A stretch of DNA of 64,000 nt. It comes from JAFMJV01 sp963800275. GTDB taxonomy: Bacteria; Chloroflexota; Limnocylindria; Limnocylindrales; CSP1-4. Below are positions 35,255-44,700 of the stretch, piece by piece. The stretch lies in the NCBI GenBank assembly GCA_963800275.1, contig CAWDAI010000007.1, positions 1 through 64,000 on the forward strand, written 5' to 3'. Position 1 is the stretch's first letter; the number at the start of each line of letters is the position of its first letter. Made by a program: the position numbers and the translations under genes. Under the pieces are notes generated by a model. The model worked only from the letters and a program-made list of their open reading frames with translations, did no database searches and was not told the origin of the DNA.

Positions 35255-36247
35255 ATGGTCAGCCTGACCCTGGAGAGCCTCGTCGAGAGCGTGCCCAACT
35301 TCAGCGAGGGGGCGGAGCCGGCCACGCTCGGCGCCATCGGCCAAGCCCTGCGGGACGTTACCGGCAGCTGGCTCCTCGACAGCACCGCCGACCCCGATCA
35401 CGGCCGCAGCGTCTTCACTGTGGCGGGCTATCCCGGCCGCGTGACGCTCGCGCTCGAAGCCGCCGTAGGGGCGGCCATCGAGCGCATCGACATGCGTGCC
35501 CACCATGGCCGCCACCCACGGCTCGGCGCGGTGGATGTCATCCCCTTCGTGCCCCTTGGTGACACCACCATGGAGCGGTGCGTGAGCGGCGTCCGCGCCT
35601 TCGCCCAGGAGCTGGCCGAGCGGTATTCGCTGCCGGTCTACCTCTACCGGGAGGCGGCTCTGCGGACGGAGCGCCGCACCCTCGCAGACATCCGTCGCCC
35701 CGGCTTCGAAGGCTTGGCCGACTCCATGGCTCGAGCGGATGGCGCGCCGGACTTCGGTCCAAGGCGACCACATCCGACGGCCGGAGCCACGGTCGTCGGT
35801 GCTCGTCCGTTCCTCATCGCCTGGAACATCCAGCTCTCCACCACCGAGGTGGCGGTTGCCCGGCGGATCGCAGGTCGGATCAGGGAACGCGACGGCGGGA
35901 TGGCCGCGGTGCAGGCGCTGGGCATCTATCTCGCCTCGCAGGGCTGCGCCCAGCTCTCGATGAACATCCTGGATTTCGACCGCGCGCCCATGTGGAAGGT
36001 GTGGGAAGAGGCACGTCGACTGGCTGCCGACGAAGGTGTGAGCATCCTTGATTCGGAGCTTGTCGGCCTACTCCCGGCGAGGGCGCTCGTGGATGTGGCC
36101 GATCACATCGGATCCGCTGCTTTCCTGCCAGCGGAGCAGCGACTGGCTGAGGCGGCCGGGTATCTGCGCATCCGGCGCTACGACCCGGGCATGGTCCTGG
36201 AGGTCAATCTCGAGATGGCGCGGGAGCGGCCTCAGCACCTCGGCTAG
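35255..36247 (+). CDS. ftcD: glutamate formimidoyltransferase
   Basis: This enzyme transfers the formimino group from N-formimino-L-glutamate to tetrahydrofolate. It shows SVPNFSEGAEPATLGAI at the N-terminus, DPDHGRSVFTVAG, MRAHHGRHPRLGAVDVIPFVPL with the catalytic histidine region, and GARPFLIAWNIQLST. Length is 330 residues, i.e. the N- and middle domains of FTCD without the cyclodeaminase domain, which is a separate gene 5 kb upstream on the same strand. Confidence 0.93.
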   Translation: MVSLTLESLVESVPNFSEGAEPATLGAIGQALRDVTGSWLLDSTADPDHGRSVFTVAGYPGRVTLALEAAVGAAIERIDMRAHHGRHPRLGAVDVIPFVPLGDTTMERCVSGVRAFAQELAERYSLPVYLYREAALRTERRTLADIRRPGFEGLADSMARADGAPDFGPRRPHPTAGATVVGARPFLIAWNIQLSTTEVAVARRIAGRIRERDGGMAAVQALGIYLASQGCAQLSMNILDFDRAPMWKVWEEARRLAADEGVSILDSELVGLLPARALVDVADHIGSAAFLPAEQRLAEAAGYLRIRRYDPGMVLEVNLEMARERPQHLG

Positions 36248-36271
36248 TCCCGGGGTCGATCCTTGCCCCGA

Positions 36272-36961
36272 TCAGCTCCGACCCTTCTGGTCCAGGAGCA
36301 CGACCGCGGTCTCATTGGGGACCGTCGAAATGGTCACCTTCAAGCTTGGGACAGGCTGGACCTCGGTCGCGCTCATCTCCTTGAGGAAGCGCTCCAGATC
36401 CGCCCCAGGTTCGGCCGCGGCCTCGGTCAAGGGCAGCGGGATCACCATGTGGGCGTCGAGCTGACTGACGATCTCCGCTGCATGGGCGGCGCTCAACTGC
36501 GGCCCGATCCCGAGCAGAACGATATCCACGTGTCCCAGCTGGCGGATCGTCTCCTGGTCGAGCAGGTGACCGACCTCGCCCAGGTGTGCGGTGTAGAGGC
36601 CTTCAAGCTCGAATACGTACGAGGTCCCCAGTCCGCGCGCCGCACCCTGCTCGTTGTCCCGGAAGGTACGGACGCCGGCTGCCATGACGTCGTGGACCTC
36701 GTACTCTCCCGGAGCATCCAGCACGAACGCGCTCTCGAGGCTGGTCGGCAGCGGGACCCCCAGCTGGCGTGACGTCACGCCCGCCTTGGCCTTGCTACCG
36801 CGCCCGGCCACGACCGACTCATCCGGATGCCCGTAGGAAACGATGTCGGCCGTGAGGCCACGTCCGGTGGGGCCGACGATGGACCGGAACGGGTCAGCGG
36901 CGACGACCCCTTCGCGTCCTTTGAGCCGTGCGCATGAGCCGCCGTACCAAGTGATCTCCAT
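36272..36961 (-). CDS. metallo-beta-lactamase-fold protein lacking metal ligands
   Basis: The sequence follows UlaG/YtnP-like MBL proteins along its length (MEITWYGGSCARLKGREGVV, TSYVFELEGLYTAHLGEVGHLL, then LGHVDIVLLGIGPQLSA). The HxHxDH motif expected after ADIV reads GHPDES, and the usual PMHY ligand near the end reads PLPL. So it looks like a non-catalytic member. ATG 36961 begins with the first strand. A terminator-like hairpin stands 40 bases upstream in its leader. Convergent with ftcD. Function unknown. Confidence 0.75.
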   Translation of the reverse strand: MEITWYGGSCARLKGREGVVAADPFRSIVGPTGRGLTADIVSYGHPDESVVAGRGSKAKAGVTSRQLGVPLPTSLESAFVLDAPGEYEVHDVMAAGVRTFRDNEQGAARGLGTSYVFELEGLYTAHLGEVGHLLDQETIRQLGHVDIVLLGIGPQLSAAHAAEIVSQLDAHMVIPLPLTEAAAEPGADLERFLKEMSATEVQPVPSLKVTISTVPNETAVVLLDQKGRS

Positions 36962-37000
36962 GGCTGGGATGGTGCCACACGTGTGCGCCCCCATGACGCC

Positions 37001-37049
37001 AGAAAAGAAAGGAACGAGGGGCGCCTGCCCAATCAGCGCCCCTCGTTCC
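37001..37049 (-). terminator. leader terminator/attenuator ahead of the MBL-fold gene
   Basis: A perfect 14-bp stem (37011-37024 with 37036-37049, GGAACGAGGGGCGC and its complement) with an 11-base loop. On the minus strand it is followed immediately by TTTCTTTTCT (37010-37001). This is a textbook intrinsic terminator pointing at the MBL-fold gene, whose ATG is only 40 bases on. No minus-strand gene lies upstream for it to end, so it is best read as an attenuator in that gene's 5' leader. Confidence 0.75.
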
Positions 37050-37140
37050 GAGAGGGAGGGAGAGGGAACTGTGAAGTTCATGTCTTCGCGGTTCCGTATC
37101 TGCCACTGTAGCCATCGACCATGAAGGCACCAGACCCCGA

Positions 37141-37159
37141 ACGATGAAGAAACGGACAC
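37141..37159 (+). promoter_or_regulatory. 19-bp box upstream of the peptidase gene
   Basis: ACGATGAAGAAACGGACAC ends 73 bases before the start codon of the HExxH protein. The same box with one change (T for G at position 14) lies 75 bases before the PASTA protein start. It may be a regulator or sigma-factor site, or a remnant of the gene duplication. Confidence 0.5.
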
Positions 37160-37232
37160 CTCCACCCCGCGGTCCGTGGCCGTGCCGGCACACACCGGTG
37201 CTCTTCAGGCCCGGGCTGTCACAATCGTGTCC

Positions 37233-38570
37233 ATGCCATCCCACGACAGCGACGATCGTCGAGCATCCGGCCTCCGCGGACTGAGCCGGTCGGTCATCGC
37301 GGCCCTGCTCCTGACCAGCCTCCTCGCTTTCCCTGCCACCGCCCAGGACGCGATTCCCACGACCGACACCGGACCGTCCCCCTCCGTCGAACCGCTGCCG
37401 GAGGGCTTCGACGCCAGGATGGTCAAGGAGGTGCGCCGGATCGTGGCCAGGGTGGATCCCGTCCGCCAGCTCCCCGCTGCCGAGGACATCTCCTACCGCG
37501 TCATCGACCAGGAGACGTTCGTGGCCGAGCTGGAGGCACTCCTTCGCGAGGAGTACCCGCCCCGATACCTCGACGCCGAGGATGACGCCCTGACACGCCT
37601 TGGGCTGTTGGGCCCCGATGATGACCTGGAGCAGCTTCTCCTCCGCATCTACGACCAGCAGGTGTTGGCCTACTACGACCCCAGGACGGCGACGTTCTCG
37701 CTCATCGGTCCGGTCAAGAAGATCGGTCCGTTCGAGTCGTTGATCGTCGCGCACGAGTACGACCACGCCTTGCAGGACGACGCCTTCGATCTCGAGGGCA
37801 GCCAGATCAAGGATCTCGACCGTTCTGACGCCATCCTCGCGCAGCAGGCGCTCATCGAGGGTGATGCGACTGCCGTGATGTACGACTGGGCCGCGCGCGA
37901 GCTCAAGCTCTCAGACCTGCTGGCCGTGTCGGCCGAGGCCCTGACCAAGCAGGACACACGACAGCTGAACCGCATGCCCGCCATCCTGCGTCGGCAGCTC
38001 GAGTTCCCCTACATCGATGGGCTGGCATTCGTGACTGCCATCCGCGGCCGGGGGGACTGGGCTGCCGTCGACGCGGCGTGGGAGGACCAGCCCGTCTCGA
38101 CCGAGCAGATCCTGCATCCGGAGCTGTATCCCGATGAACTGCCTGTAGACATCGAGCTGCCCTCGATCGCGGAGGCGCTCGGCCCCGGCTGGACCGCCTC
38201 GTACGAGCAGACCCTGGGTGAGATGCAGATCGGCGTGTGGGTGGCCGACGGCCAACGGGCCAAGGCGTTGTTCCCGGTGTTGCCGGCCCAGCTCCCCAAC
38301 GCTGAGGCTGCCGCCGGCTGGGGTGGCGATCGGCTCGTCAGTCTCGATGGCCCCGACGGCGCCTGGGCCGTCGTCTGGCAGACCGACTGGGATACCGCGG
38401 GCGACCGCAAGCAGTTCCTCGCTGCCGCCCGTGCGGCCATGGATGATCTGCCCGGCGCCCATGCTGCCATCGGTGCCGATGTCGTGGGCGGGCTATCCTC
38501 TCCAGTACTCGTTCTGGTGGCCGACAGCAAGGACACGCTGAACGCCGTGCGGGAGGCTCTGGATCTCTGA
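37233..38570 (+). CDS. secreted HExxH metallopeptidase-like protein
   Basis: A 445-residue exported protein with a signal peptide (VIAALLLTSLLAFPATAQ). The zinc motif HEYDH is at 174-178, and a candidate third ligand E209 lies in ALIEGDATAV 31 residues later, the gluzincin-like spacing. Other marks: VLAYYDPRTATFSLI before the motif, and a C-terminal half with STEQILHPELYP, GWGGDRLVSLDGPDGAWAVVWQTDWDT. Start ATG 37233 chosen because it opens the signal peptide. Its C-terminal 400 residues are paralogous to the end of the adjacent PASTA protein. Substrate unknown. Confidence 0.8.
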   Translation: MPSHDSDDRRASGLRGLSRSVIAALLLTSLLAFPATAQDAIPTTDTGPSPSVEPLPEGFDARMVKEVRRIVARVDPVRQLPAAEDISYRVIDQETFVAELEALLREEYPPRYLDAEDDALTRLGLLGPDDDLEQLLLRIYDQQVLAYYDPRTATFSLIGPVKKIGPFESLIVAHEYDHALQDDAFDLEGSQIKDLDRSDAILAQQALIEGDATAVMYDWAARELKLSDLLAVSAEALTKQDTRQLNRMPAILRRQLEFPYIDGLAFVTAIRGRGDWAAVDAAWEDQPVSTEQILHPELYPDELPVDIELPSIAEALGPGWTASYEQTLGEMQIGVWVADGQRAKALFPVLPAQLPNAEAAAGWGGDRLVSLDGPDGAWAVVWQTDWDTAGDRKQFLAAARAAMDDLPGAHAAIGADVVGGLSSPVLVLVADSKDTLNAVREALDL

Positions 38571-38616
38571 GCCCTTGGCATCGCGGGCCGCCGTCGGGTG
38601 AAGCGAGGAGCGGCGG

Positions 38617-38635
38617 ACGATGAAGAAACTGACAC
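38617..38635 (+). promoter_or_regulatory. 19-bp box upstream of the PASTA gene
   Basis: ACGATGAAGAAACTGACAC, 18 of 19 bases identical to the box at 37141-37159 and at the same distance from the start codon (75 versus 73 bases). The surrounding DNA between the two genes is otherwise not clearly similar. Confidence 0.5.
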
Positions 38636-38710
38636 TTGTGTCGGGAACGGCCAAGAAGCACCAGCGATCGGCTCCCACGGCCTCGCGATCTCCCGTATGG
38701 TCCGCCTGCC

Positions 38711-41700
38711 ATGACTGACCAAAAGCCGGATCCCGGCCACGACCCCGAGTCCACCGACAGCACCACCACACCGCCCGAGCCCTCAGCTCCGGGGGAGACC
38801 GCGTCGTCCCCCGGGTCACCGGTGGATGAGCCTGCTGCGGCCGGCGAGGCCGAGCTCGGCGGCGCCGGCGAGGCCGAGGATGCGGCGACCGATGGCATGC
38901 CAGAGCCCGAGGCCGATGCCCCCGAGACGGCGGGCGACACGGAAGCTGCCGTGGCCGAGACCGAAGCTGAAGCAGCCGACTCCGCCGCCGCGGCCGGTGC
39001 TGCCTGGACGACCACCCCGGTCGCGCCTGACCCGGAAGCCACCGAGGCCGCGCTGGCGGCGCTGGCAGCCAAGCCCGAGGTGACCCTCGAGCCACCGGAG
39101 ACGCCTCCGATGGGGCCAGGCGACGAGCCACCCGAGGAGGGGACGCCAGTCCTGCTCGTGGGCGGCATCCTTGTCGGTGCCTTCATCGTGGCCTTGGCCG
39201 TGGTGCTCATCCTCTTCCGGCCGTTCGACAACCCGAGCGAGCTCGACGGCTCGCTCTCGCCGTCCCCGCTGGCCACGTCAGTCCCGAGCGCCAGCCTCTC
39301 GGTTGTGGCCGTGGTCGACACCCCGAACTTCCGCGGCCTTACCCTGGAGGAAGCAGAGGCCAAGGCGACTGACTACGGTCTGGTCGTCCGAGTCACGCCG
39401 GTCGAGACGGATGAGTCTGACGCCGGGACCGTGCTCGATCAGGATCCCGCCCCCGGCGAGTCCGTCGACGAAGGCTCGACGATCGATCTGGCCGTTGCGC
39501 AGGCCGTACCCACCAACGCCGTGCCCGACGTCGTCGGGATGCGTCGCGCCCGCGCGACGACCACGCTGCAGGACGCCGGCTTCGTGGTCGGCGAGGTGAC
39601 ACAGCGGTCGAGTGCTACCGCCGCCGGGATGGTCATCGAGACCGACCCCGAGACAGACACCGAGCTGCCGACCGGTAGCTCCGTTGACCTGGTGATCTCC
39701 AGCGGTCCCGAGCAGGTGGCCGTGCCCGACCTCACCGACCAGCCCGAGGCCGCGGCCCTCACCGCCCTCGACGACGCCGGCCTGGTGGCCGGTGAGCGCA
39801 GCGAGGCCTACGACGACACGATCGCCGCGGGCAACGTGCTGGGCACCGCGCCTGCCGCCGGCAGCGAGGTCGATCCCGGCAGCGCCGTGGCCTACGTCGT
39901 CTCGCTGGGCCGCGAGCAGGTGGCCGTGCCCGACCTCACCGACCAGCCCGAGGCCGCGGCCCTCACCGCCCTCGACGACGCCGGCCTGGTGGCCGGTGAG
40001 CGCAGCGAGGCCTACGACGACACGATCGCCGCGGGCAACGTGCTGGGCACCGCGCCTGCCGCCGGCAGCGAGGTCGATCCCGGCAGCGCCGTGGCCTACG
40101 TCGTCTCGCTGGGCCGCGAGCAGGTGGCCGTGCCCGACCTCACCGACCAGCCCGAGGCCGCGGCCCTCACCGCCCTCGACGACGCCGGCCTGGTGGCCGG
40201 TGAGCGCAGCGAGGCCTACGACGACACGATCGCCGCGGGCAACGTGCTGGGCACCGCGCCTGCCGCCGGCAGCGAGGTCGATCCCGGCAGCGCCGTGGCC
40301 TACGTCGTCTCGCTGGGCCGCGAGCAGGTGGCCGTGCCCGACCTCACCGACCAGCCCGAGGCCGCGGCCCTCACCGCCCTCGACGACGCCGGCCTGGTGG
40401 CCGGTGAGCGCAGCGAGGCCTACGACGACACGATCGCCGCGGGCAACGTGCTGGGCACCGCGCCTGCCGCCGGCAGCGAGGTCGATCCCGGCAGCGCCGT
40501 GGCCTACGTCGTCTCGCTGGGCCGCGAGCAGGTGGCCGTGCCCGACCTCACCGACCAGCCCGAGGCCGCGGCCCTCACCGCCCTCGACGACGCCGGCCTG
40601 GTGGCCGGTGAGCGCAGCGAGGCCTACGACGACACGATCGCCGCGGGCAACGTGCTGGGCACCGCGCCTGCCGCCGGCAGCGAGGTCGATCCCGGCAGCG
40701 CCGTGGCCTACGTCGTCTCGCTGGGCCGCGAGCAGGTGGCCGTGCCCGACCTCACCGACCAGCCCGAGGCCGCGGCCCTCACCGCCCTCGACGACGCCGG
40801 CCTGGTGGCCGGTGAGCGCAGCGAGGCCTACGACGACACGATCGCCGCGGGCAACGTGCTGGGCACCGCGCCTGCCGCCGGCAGCGAGGTCGATCCCGGC
40901 AGCGCCGTGGCCTACGTCGTCTCGCTGGGCCGCGAGCAGGTGGCCGTGCCCGACCTCACCGACCAGCCCGAGGCCGCGGCCCTCACCGCCCTCGACGACG
41001 CCGGCCTGGTGGCCGGTGAGCGCAGCGAGGCCTACGACGACACGATCGCCGCGGGCAACGTGCTGGGCACCGCGCCTGCCGCCGGCAGCGAGGTCGATCC
41101 CGGCAGCGCCGTGGCCTACGTCGTCTCGCTGGGCCGCGAGCAGGTGGCCGTGCCCGACCTCACCGACCAGCCCGAGGCCGCGGCCCTCACCGCCCTCGAC
41201 GACGCCGGCCTGGTGGCCGGTGAGCGCAGCGAGGCCTACGACGACACGATCGCCGCGGGCAACGTGCTGGGCACCGCGCCTGCCGCCGGCAGCGAGGTCG
41301 ATCCCGGCAGCGCCGTGGCCTACGTCGTCTCGCTGGGCCGCGAGCAGGTGGCCGTGCCCGACCTCACCGACCAGCCCGAGGCCGCGGCCCTCACCGCCCT
41401 CGACGACGCCGGCCTGGTGGCCGGTGAGCGCAGCGAGGCCTACGACGACACGATCGCCGCGGGCAACGTGCTGGGCACCGCGCCTGCCGCCGGCAGCGAG
41501 GTCGATCCCGGCAGCGCCGTGGCCTACGTCGTCTCGCTGGGCCGCGAGCAGGTGGCCGTGCCCGACCTCACCGACCAGCCCGAGGCCGCGGCCCTCACCG
41601 CCCTCGACGACGCCGGCCTGGTGGCCGGTGAGCGCAGCGAGGCCTACGACGACACGATCGCCGCGGGCAACGTGCTGGGCACCGCGCCTGCCGCCGGCAG

Positions 41701-44700
41701 CGAGGTCGATCCCGGCAGCGCCGTGGCCTACGTCGTCTCGCTGGGCCGCGAGCAGGTGGCCGTGCCCGACCTCACCGACCAGCCCGAGGCCGCGGCCCTC
41801 ACCGCCCTCGACGACGCCGGCCTGGTGGCCGGTGAGCGCAGCGAGGCCTACGACGACACGATCGCCGCGGGCAACGTGCTGGGCACCGCGCCTGCCGCCG
41901 GCAGCGAGGTCGATCCCGGCAGCGCCGTGGCCTACGTCGTCTCGCTGGGCCGCGAGCAGGTGGCCGTGCCCGACCTCACCGACCAGCCCGAGGCCGCGGC
42001 CCTCACCGCCCTCGACGACGCCGGCCTGGTGGCCGGTGAGCGCAGCGAGGCCTACGACGACACGATCGCCGCGGGCAACGTGCTGGGCACCGCGCCTGCC
42101 GCCGGCAGCGAGGTCGATCCCGGCAGCGCCGTGGCCTACGTCGTCTCGCTGGGCCGCGAGCAGGTGGCCGTGCCCGACCTCACCGACCAGCCCGAGGCCG
42201 CGGCCCTCACCGCCCTCGACGACGCCGGCCTGGTGGCCGGTGAGCGCAGCGAGGCCTACGACGACACGATCGCCGCGGGCAACGTGCTGGGCACCGCGCC
42301 TGCCGCCGGCAGCGAGGTCGATCCCGGCAGCGCCGTGGCCTACGTCGTCTCGCTGGGCCGCGAGCAGGTGGCCGTGCCCGACCTCACCGACCAGCCCGAG
42401 GCCGCGGCCCTCACCGCCCTCGACGACGCCGGCCTGGTGGCCGGTGAGCGCAGCGAGGCCTACGACGACACGATCGCCGCGGGCAACGTGCTGGGCACCG
42501 CGCCTGCCGCCGGCAGCGAGGTCGATCCCGGCAGCGCCGTGGCCTACGTCGTCTCGCTGGGCCGCGAGCAGGTGGCCGTGCCCGACCTCACCGACCAGCC
42601 CGAGGCCGCGGCCCTCACCGCCCTCGACGACGCCGGCCTGGTGGCCGGTGAGCGCAGCGAGGCCTACGACGACACGATCGCCGCGGGCAACGTGCTGGGC
42701 ACCGCGCCTGCCGCCGGCAGCGAGGTCGATCCCGGCAGCGCCGTGGCCTACGTCGTCTCGCTGGGCCGCGAGCAGGTGGCCGTGCCCGACCTCACCGACC
42801 AGCCCGAGGCCGCGGCCCTCACCGCCCTCGACGACGCCGGCCTGGTGGCCGGTGAGCGCAGCGAGGCCTACGACGACACGATCGCCGCGGGCAACGTGCT
42901 GGGCACCGCGCCTGCCGCCGGCAGCGAGGTCGATCCCGGCAGCGCCGTGGCCTACGTCGTCTCGCTGGGCCGCGAGCAGGTGGCCGTGCCCGACCTCACC
43001 GACCAGCCCGAGGCCGCGGCCCTCACCGCCCTCGACGACGCCGGCCTGGTGGCCGGTGAGCGCAGCGAGGCCTACGACGACACGATCGCCGCGGGCAACG
43101 TGCTGGGCACCGCGCCTGCCGCCGGCAGCGAGGTCGATCCCGGCAGCGCCGTGGCCTACGTCGTCTCGCTGGGCCGCGAGCAGGTGGCCGTGCCCGACCT
43201 CACCGACCAGCCCGAGGCCGCGGCCCTCACCGCCCTCGACGACGCCGGCCTGGTGGCCGGTGAGCGCAGCGAGGCCTACGACGACACGATCGCCGCGGGC
43301 AACGTGCTGGGCACCGCGCCTGCCGCCGGCAGCGAGGTCGATCCCGGCAGCGCCGTGGCCTACGTCGTCTCGCTGGGCCGCGAGCAGGTGGCCGTGCCCG
43401 ACCTCACCGACCAGCCCGAGGCCGCGGCCCTCACCGCCCTCGACGACGCCGGCCTGGTGGCCGGTGAGCGCAGCGAGGCCTACGACGACACGATCGCCGC
43501 GGGCAACGTGCTGGGCACCGCGCCTGCCGCCGGCAGCGAGGTCGATCCCGGCAGCGCCGTGGCCTACGTCGTCTCGCTGGGCCGCGAGCAGGTGGCCGTG
43601 CCCGACCTCACCGACCAGCCCGAGGCCGCGGCCCTCACCGCCCTCGACGACGCCGGCCTGGTGGCCGGTGAGCGCAGCGAGGCCTACGACGACACGATCG
43701 CCGCGGGCAACGTGCTGGGCACCGCGCCTGCCGCCGGCAGCGAGGTCGATCCCGGCAGCGCCGTGGCCTACGTCGTCTCGCTGGGCCGCGAGCAGGTGGC
43801 CGTGCCCGACCTCACCGACCAGCCCGAGGCCGCGGCCCTCACCGCCCTCGACGACGCCGGCCTGGTGGCCGGTGAGCGCAGCGAGGCCTACGACGACACG
43901 ATCGCCGCGGGCAACGTGCTGGGCACCGCGCCTGCCGCCGGCAGCGAGGTCGATCCCGGCAGCGCCGTGGCCTACGTCGTCTCGCTGGGCCGCGAGCAGG
44001 TGGCCGTGCCCGACCTCACCGACCAGCCCGAGGCCGCGGCCCTCACCGCCCTCGACGACGCCGGCCTGGTGGCCGGTGAGCGCAGCGAGGCCTACGACGA
44101 CACGATCGCCGCGGGCAACGTGCTGGGCACCGCGCCTGCCGCCGGCAGCGAGGTCGATCCCGGCAGCGCCGTGGCCTACGTCGTCTCGCTGGGCCGCGAG
44201 CAGGTGGCCGTGCCCGATGTTCGTGGTCAGTCACAGGGGGATGCGGTCGCGACCATCGAGTCGGCTGGCTTGTCCGTCGGTGACACCCTGGAACGAACGA
44301 ATGCCACGGTCCCAGCAGGCCAGGCCGTCAAGACCGACCCGCCTGCAGGAGAGACCGTCGACATGGGTGCGGTCCTCACACTAACGATGAGCAAGGGCCC
44401 CAAGCAGGTGGACGTGCCTGCGATCGTCGCCCTGCCAGAGGCCGAGGCCACCGCTGCGCTGGCAGACGCCGAGCTTCAGGCCGGTACCGTTACGCAGACC
44501 TACGACGACGAGGTTCCTGCGGGGGCTGTCGTCAGCCAGGACCCCGCTGCCGGCACGACCGTCGACGTCAAATCGAGCGTCGACTATGTCGTCAGCCTGG
44601 GCATCGAACAGGTCGAGGTGCCAGATCTCAGTGGCGCCGCGGCCGATGCCGGGCAGAAACTGACCGCTGCCGGACTGACCGCGGGTGACGTGTCCGAGGC

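Noticed and set aside
39710..44197. CRISPR-like array
   Set aside because: Repeats are 204 bp, directly abutting with no spacers, and encode PASTA domains.
39792..44384. 1,530-codon open frame inside the PASTA repeats
   Set aside because: It exists only because the 204-bp unit has no stop in that frame; composition (Trp/Arg/Pro/Ser repeats) is nonsense, and the PASTA frame is the coding one.
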